In this document: piece by piece, positions 14,701-17,361 of the stretch
How the letters are laid out: every line of letters begins with the position of its first letter
How positions within the stretch are numbered: position 1 is the first letter of the stretch
DNA from: JBMOLK01 sp049325575
GTDB taxonomy: Bacteria; Bacillota; Clostridia; Acetivibrionales; Acetivibrionaceae
Direction: 5' to 3'
Assembly: GCA_049325575.1 (NCBI GenBank)
Contig: JBMOLK010000080.1
Span: 1 to 17,361, forward strand
DNA: 17,361 nt
The notes under the pieces: model-generated
Told to the model about the DNA's origin: nothing
Databases searched by the model: none
What the model saw: the letters and a program-made list of their open reading frames with translations, nothing else
Made by a program: the position numbers and the translations under genes

Positions 14701-15818
14701 CCTAAAATACCTATATCATATGCAGTACTTTTAAGAATACTTTCTATTTCATAGGGACTCTTGTTTGTGTCAAGGCTCCATATTAGAGCAGCCGCACCTG
14801 CAACAAAAGGAGCAGCCATTGAAGTTCCGGACTTGTAACCGTATAAACCGTCATAGGTAGTACTGTAGATGCTTACACCGGGAGCTGCCAGGTCAATGTG
14901 GCTTCCGTAGTTTGAGAAGGATGTTCTGTTATTGCTTTGATCTGTTGCCGATACTGCAACCACATTATTTAGAGCTGCAGGGTAGCTGGGAACGCTTGTA
15001 TTTGAATTTCCGGCGGCAGCTATGATAAGAGCTCCCTTGTTGTAAGCATAGTTTACCGCATCCTGCATGAACTTGTCGCTGCTGGGCCCTCCAAGGCTAA
15101 GATTTATTACTTTTGCACCGCGGTCTGCAGCCCACATTATACCTTCACCTATGTCGGAAGTGTATCCTGAACCGGATGCACTTAGAACCTTAATAGGCAT
15201 AATCCTGCTTTTGCCTGCAACCCCTGCTATTCCTCTACTGTTGTTTATTATTCCGGACGCGATACCGGCTACATGGGTTCCATGTCCATTGTCGTCATCG
15301 GTGTAGCTGGTATTGTTTATAGCATTATACCCGTATACAAGGCTTCCTGAAAGATCAGGGTGACTTGCATCAACTCCGGTGTCAACGATTGCAACTGTAA
15401 TAGAACTGTCCCCCATGGATATATCCCATGCCAGATTTGCCTTTATTCTGGGCAAGCCCCATTGGAGATTATAGCTTGGATCATTGGGAGTTTCTATTGC
15501 AGTATATATATAATTAGGCTGAGCATATTGGACTGATGAATCCTTACTTAAAGTGGCAATTACGCTGTCTCTGGTTTTTTCCTTTCTGAATTTTACTTTA
15601 TGGGCCTTAAGCTTGCTTATGGTCTTGGTAAGCTTTAAATCATGCTTTTGTGTTATGTCAGTGATGTAAACACCGTCTTTAAGCTTTATTAGGATCTCTT
15701 CTTCACCATAGACAGAAGAAGCAGCTTCAGCCCAGCCCGGGCTGGCTGAAAGCACTGCGAAAATGGTAAAAATAATAAGTACAAATCGCGAGAAGGACTT
15801 TGTCAGGATAATGGCCAT
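8733..15818 (-). CDS. Giant secreted subtilase (S8) with 15 FlgD-like Ig repeats
   Basis: This 2361-aa extracellular serine protease has the following order. Residues 1-32: signal peptide. 33-117: propeptide resembling the subtilase/fervidolysin N-terminal domain. 118-395: S8 catalytic domain with D146 (IVDTGVD), H179 (DNGHGTHVAG), oxyanion N271 (AAAGNSN) and S333 (SGTSMAAP), all intact. 394-444: Pro/Ser/Thr linker. About 446-557: Ig-like domain (GTYNVKGWFLDKDGVSKIEV). 558-575: linker. 576-1915: 13 FlgD-like Ig repeats of about 104 aa. 1916-2100: unassigned domain. 2100-2138: Pro-rich linker. 2140-2361: two more repeats. The protein ends in the linker before a would-be 16th repeat, with no SLH, sortase or dockerin anchor. 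AAGGAGAGG precedes the ATG and a strong terminator follows. Substrate and maturation are unknown. Confidence 0.93.
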   Translation of the reverse strand: MAIILTKSFSRFVLIIFTIFAVLSASPGWAEAASSVYGEEEILIKLKDGVYITDITQKHDLKLTKTISKLKAHKVKFRKEKTRDSVIATLSKDSSVQYAQPNYIYTAIETPNDPSYNLQWGLPRIKANLAWDISMGDSSITVAIVDTGVDASHPDLSGSLVYGYNAINNTSYTDDDNGHGTHVAGIASGIINNSRGIAGVAGKSRIMPIKVLSASGSGYTSDIGEGIMWAADRGAKVINLSLGGPSSDKFMQDAVNYAYNKGALIIAAAGNSNTSVPSYPAALNNVVAVSATDQSNNRTSFSNYGSHIDLAAPGVSIYSTTYDGLYGYKSGTSMAAPFVAGAAALIWSLDTNKSPYEIESILKSTAYDIGILGWDEAFGYGLIDVYSAAKVIKPAPDQTPSPGTTPSPSPTPMPTSNPGTSPSASPTSPVPSVTPSPTPGTMPTPVFTLVPIGNIDSPSDLETISGTYNVKGWFLDKDGVSKIEVFIDGQLKGQAVYGDPRPDIGSLYPQYGNSTCGFHYSLDTTKLTNGTHILSVKETSTKGTQNTLSGKLVIVSNGVSITPSPSISPSPTPNLKSSNINYYLSESGYVTITIHDSLGKLVKTLENGTLKPAGLNKAAWDGTDSAGKMVPDGVYTYKISVVDISGLEAEPITGTIIVERFNPSITSVSDGPDPLNPAKGQANTISYSVSENAKVTIKIYDQGGSLVRNLLSEDVIIGANKASWDGKNDEGSFVTNGNYRYDMDAVDSYDKRSETVSGTISIGEVDLPVISDLTSSPDPFMPDGKNSVTISYNLSKDSRAGIEIYDSSNTLIRILENGIDKKAGANSITWDGKSSYGMFVPDGSYVYKITAIDKTGFEAVPKTGIINVSGGEKSQLISSVQDSPDPFVPDGKTVNTISFILSKEAQVKLYVYNKDGNLVKKLADSKSYAGTNTVTWNGQNDLGAIVESGTYTYIVTAVNTAESMAQKVTGTVTVDSAAPVISSDSISPNPFIPTDSNNTTLTYTLSEDAKTTVTIYDSIGNKVIILDSSAQKKAGVNTTLWDGKNASGIIVPKSTYSYKIEAVDAAGLEAKPVVGTIAVSDDQVPLIYSVNDTPDPFKPNGKTYSTILFTLSKDVDLTLNITNSSGALVKKLASGTAYTGNNAVTWNGQNDAGVIVGAGKYTYTITAVDKANNKSQKYSGSIAVDMSSPGVTGASFNPNPFTPNGTNTGTLSYTLSENASVTISIYDSRNTLVRTLENNTSKQAGLNSALWDGKNSSGIIVPDGNYTYKIEAIDPVLQTSVPVTGIIMVDGRSPLVTNVNDTPDPFAPDGTKVSTISFALSEDANVKIGLYDINNKLIKTLRNSTMPQGTNKVTWDGKDSSGKIAANGLYTYSIEAQDNFGNQAPKVTGTLTVDVSVPVVTLIGISPNPFKSAGVGLEYIFFNLSDNALTTIKIYDSKNLLVKTIEENKLRSFGANHAAWNGTNLSGKVVPDGKYYFKITAKSLAGLSSQPKEGIIHIIKSSSLITTVNDSPDPFKPSGDNVNTISFTLDKRADVSLKIYDGQNNLVRTLFTGTLQKGLQSITWNGKDESGSIVDRGIYIYRLTAATNNEKESSDLMGTITIDFETPEVKILNISSDPFVPGDDNNVTVTYSLSKKAPITVEIFDSSGNPVNILEKDIEKISGVHTAIWDGRNSSGGLVDIGTYKVTVTAKDDDGSYSSESGYINVIHYIPVITWVKDSPDPFNPEAYVNTIEYTISKDAVVSIRIYDSNNNLVTTLFEGSAAMGTNSVFWNGRDSMGRMASDGTYTYTIDAVDFYENKALPVSGTITVDTIGVEITDTFVSLKPFVPDGTNEIAIFYPMSEPGKSTVSIYDASGTLVRELQNKELLDWISWNGKDASGKIVNEGNYTYKIMAEDRAGNITISKEDSITIKKFSPILATNFIDFEDDPDLGGNLTWNPDFGKTPESVLKHYNWLISKGIKIDGSPDGFVWSTKIKGVDTTGNVVGFSSSNHLERDQGISDNEILSISFANGPVDMVELELTVSPALAAIRKQAEVLINSYDANGNIIDTRTQMFIGLFNEKLKPVRIKIHPTGGIAKVTIQAVNHPFGGVWVESLNFAEKGSAPIPKPTDGTAPGTPSPTAPGTPKPTTPVEPQPVVLTISQHGISPNPFDPTVVNFAAIVYTLSTGAKTSVAIYDNTDTLVKTLETGIMKNSGRNSAAWDGKNTEGLLAAPGTYKYKITAANAEGTEEAEVTGTFAVSISTLTISSVSDTPDPFGVNGTKAATIKYNVSKSAVVTIKIYDSSNNLVRSLINGKVNAGSNSVTWDGKNQSGNLVKDGKYTYTIDAQDPYGNKAKQEVGTIDADVTPPRITQHFVDPQIIGL
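8736..9401 (-). repeat. FlgD-like Ig repeats 14-15 (coding)
   Basis: Two copies at the protein C-terminus (residues 2140-2361), separated from the main array by the unassigned domain and a Pro-rich linker. They keep the same order: an odd-type copy (ISPNPF lead, WDGKNTEG) then an even-type copy (VSDTPDPF lead, WDGKNQSG). Residues 2349-2361 repeat the lead (RITQHF) of another unit, then stop. Confidence 0.85.
9519..10073 (-). other. Unassigned extracellular domain of the giant subtilase
   Basis: Residues 1916-2100 interrupt the Ig-repeat array with unrelated sequence starting NFIDFEDDPDLGG and ending VWVESLNFAEKG. It has no cysteine, alternating hydrophobic stretches (VDMVELELTV, PVRIKIHP, AKVTIQAV) and several aromatic residues. 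A beta-sandwich ligand-binding or carbohydrate-binding module is possible, but I recognise no family. Confidence 0.5.
10074..14102 (-). repeat. Array of 13 FlgD-like Ig repeats (coding), period about 312 bp
   Basis: Each unit reads (I/L)(S/T)(Y/F)xLSxxAxVxIxIYDxxxxLVxxL...GxNxxxWDGKxxxGxxVxxGxYTYxIxAxD...GTIxV, as in the FlgD Ig-like fold. Unit starts fall near residues 579, 694, 789, 896, 1000, 1106, 1210, 1316, 1419, 1524, 1627, 1731 and 1835. The linker before each unit alternates between a PNPF-like form and a V-x-D-(T/S)-PDPF form, so the array is a series of two-domain units. Copies are diverged at the DNA level, so the array is old, not a recent tandem expansion. Confidence 0.88.
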
Positions 15819-16159
15819 AAAAACCTCTCCTTTTCTAGATAATCTTATAACGTCTGAAAAAGGTTATAAACAAAGGTATACATTTTCTCCCGATTTGTTA
15901 TAAATGATATAAAAATAAGAAAGGGTGACTTATATTTATAGGTTATAGTTGTACCTGATGTACTACGTGCTTGAGGGTATAAGCCTATACTTTATATTGG
16001 ACTCTAAAACTATTATATCATGGGATGGCAGTAAAAGAAAGTAGTGCTAAAGTACTAAAATTTGTGGAAAAGCGCCCTATTTATAAAGCTTCTGTCAATT
16101 TACTATAAGGCGGTGTATAATATATTTATATTAATGGCAGTAAAAAGAGAGGTACAACT
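15819..16159. other. Divergent intergenic region, subtilase / oxidoreductase
   Basis: These 341 bases carry the 5' signals of two divergent genes. On the plus side there is a good promoter (16092-16121). On the minus side the only candidate is TTGTTT (15868-15873)-18-TATAAG (15844-15849), which is weak and would leave a leader of only about 20 nt. TTATAA recurs at about 15845, 15864 and 15898. A 12-bp direct repeat ATGGCAGTAAAA sits at 16025-16036 and 16134-16145. No RNA gene or riboswitch was recognised. Confidence 0.5.
16092..16121 (+). promoter_or_regulatory. Sigma-A type promoter of the Gfo/Idh/MocA gene
   Basis: CTGTCA (16092-16097, 4/6) and TATAAT (16116-16121, 6/6) are spaced by 18 bp. 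Predicted start near 16128, about 30 nt before the ATG; GAGAGG at 16147-16152 is the ribosome binding site. Confidence 0.6.
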
Positions 16160-17194
16160 ATGATAAGAGTTGGTATTATAGGGTGTGGTTCCATTACAAG
16201 GTTCAGGCATGCTCCGGAGTATATGGCAAATCCCCATTGCGAGATAGCCGGTTTTTATAACCCGAGTACCGGGAGGGCGGAAGAAATGAGCAGGATGTTT
16301 GGGGGTAAAGTATATAGTTCTTATATGGATATGCTATTGGATAAGAAAATTGATGCAGTAAGTGTGTGTAATGCAAATAAATACCATGCACCTGTAACAA
16401 TAGATGCGTTAAAGGCCGGGAAGCATGTGCTGTGTGAAAAACCTATGGCTGCATCACTGGATGAAGCCAGGAATATGGTAGAGGCATCACACAAAGCCGG
16501 CAAATATTTAATGATAGCCCATAACCAAAGGCTTGAGCCTGCCCACGTTAAAGCTAAGGAGATACTAAAGGGCGGGGAGCTGGGTAGGATTTTAAGCTTT
16601 AGAGCGGCATTCGGACATGGAGGACCGGAGTTCTGGAGTGTAAATAAAGGTAATAACACCTGGTTTTTCAAGAAGGACGCTGCATTTGCCGGAGTTATAG
16701 GTGATCTTGGTATACATAAGGCAGATCTTTTAAGATGGTTAATTGATGATGAGATAGAAGAGGTAAGTGCCTTTCTGGCTACAGCTGACAAGAGGGACGA
16801 AAATGGTTTGCCTGTGGAAGTAGATGATAATGCCATATGCCTGTTAAGGTCAAAATCGGGTATTATAGGTACTTTATCTGCCAGCTGGACATACTACGGT
16901 GAAATGGACAACAGTACGGTTATCTATTGTGAAAAAGGTATTATGAAGATATATAACACTCCTGATCATGATATAACCATAGTTAAGAGCAGTGGTGAGC
17001 AAGTTCATTATAGGTTTGAAAAGAATGAGATCAAAGAAGGTTATGTGAATTCAGGTGTTATTGATTTGTTTGTTGAAAGTATAGTGAATAATGTTCCACC
17101 GATGATTAGCGGCGAAGAAGGTCTTTCGGCATTAAAAATTATTTTAGCCTGTCTGGAGTCTGCTAAAAAGGGAACGGTTGTCAAGGTTATTTAG
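16160..17194 (+). CDS. Gfo/Idh/MocA family oxidoreductase
   Basis: This 344-aa NAD(P)-dependent dehydrogenase family member probably acts on a sugar, inositol or related polyol derivative in the cytoplasm. The N-terminal Rossmann motif is VGIIGCGSITRFRH (4-17). VLCEKPMA (90-97) carries the conserved Glu-Lys-Pro with the catalytic-region Lys94. GDLGIHKADLLRWL (181-194) supplies the Asp and His of the family's active-site G-x-x-x-D-x-G-x-H-type motif. The C-terminal two-thirds forms the expected alpha/beta substrate domain, and the length is typical. It stands alone, with its own promoter, divergent from the giant subtilase gene. The substrate cannot be inferred from sequence or neighbours. No clear terminator is visible in the 167 bases that follow. 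Confidence 0.92.
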   Translation: MIRVGIIGCGSITRFRHAPEYMANPHCEIAGFYNPSTGRAEEMSRMFGGKVYSSYMDMLLDKKIDAVSVCNANKYHAPVTIDALKAGKHVLCEKPMAASLDEARNMVEASHKAGKYLMIAHNQRLEPAHVKAKEILKGGELGRILSFRAAFGHGGPEFWSVNKGNNTWFFKKDAAFAGVIGDLGIHKADLLRWLIDDEIEEVSAFLATADKRDENGLPVEVDDNAICLLRSKSGIIGTLSASWTYYGEMDNSTVIYCEKGIMKIYNTPDHDITIVKSSGEQVHYRFEKNEIKEGYVNSGVIDLFVESIVNNVPPMISGEEGLSALKIILACLESAKKGTVVKVI

Positions 17195-17361
17195 TTTTGC
17201 TGTGGACTTTCTTGTTCTTTACGGACCCGACAGATATGATATCATACCTTCAAAATGGATATGCCAAGTAGTTCGGCTTAAATAGGATTCAGTAGACTTT
17301 TATATAGAGAGGACTTCATTTAGCAGTAAAATCCTATATTGTATTTGTCACTATAATAGTA

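Noticed and set aside
15844..15873. TTGTTT-18-TATAAG as the subtilase promoter
   Set aside because: The match is weak and would start transcription only about 5 nt before the ribosome binding site; mentioned with the intergenic region but not called.
16321..16836. A 171-codon minus-strand frame inside the Gfo/Idh/MocA gene
   Set aside because: The plus-strand protein carries the Rossmann and EKP motifs, so the opposite frame is a shadow with a Ser/Leu-rich low-information translation.

Overview
The window looks like chromosomal DNA from a low-GC, anaerobic, cellulosome-forming clostridium of the Clostridium thermocellum / Acetivibrio / Ruminiclostridium kind. Three things point there: a type I dockerin with duplicated Ca-binding loops and Ser-Thr recognition positions on a secreted protein, Pro/Thr/Ser linkers in secreted multidomain proteins, and near-consensus TTGACA/TATAAT promoters with strong Shine-Dalgarno sequences. 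There is no rRNA, tRNA, CRISPR array, phage gene or intact transposon.

Layout. (1) 1-576, minus: the 5' part of a gene cut by the window edge, encoding a possibly lipocalin-like (DUF2804-type) protein, with a near-perfect promoter and a leader of about 165 nt. (2) 818-2959, minus: a secreted HEXXH metallopeptidase with a fibronectin III domain and a C-terminal dockerin, under its own promoter. (3) 3063-5102, minus: two adjacent genes of the 2-hydroxyacyl-CoA dehydratase / double-cubane-cluster superfamily. They have conserved cysteines and matching C-terminal motifs, but no activase is in view. (4) 5174-5728, minus: an exported staphylococcal-nuclease-like protein. (5) 5932-8356, plus: an aldo/keto reductase followed by a DHA2-type MFS exporter, probably one operon, ending in a bidirectional terminator. 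(6) 8482-8556, minus: a 24-codon hydrophobic peptide gene with its own promoter, ribosome binding site and terminator. (7) 8733-15818, minus: a giant (2361 aa) secreted subtilase with a prodomain, an S8 catalytic domain, an Ig-like domain, 13 FlgD-like Ig repeats, an unassigned domain of about 185 aa and two more FlgD-like repeats. (8) 16160-17194, plus: a Gfo/Idh/MocA oxidoreductase with its own promoter.

How it fits together. The genes form small transcription units rather than one pathway. The common theme is the cell exterior: a cellulosome-targeted metallopeptidase, a very long extracellular serine protease and an exported nuclease could release peptides and nucleotides near the cell surface. 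The aldo/keto reductase-MFS pair and the Gfo/Idh/MocA enzyme are generic redox/export functions of unknown substrate. The least explained elements are the 24-aa hydrophobic peptide gene between the exporter and the giant protease, the dehydratase-like pair without an activase, and the alternating two-domain super-repeat of the giant protease. No regulatory gene is present in the window.
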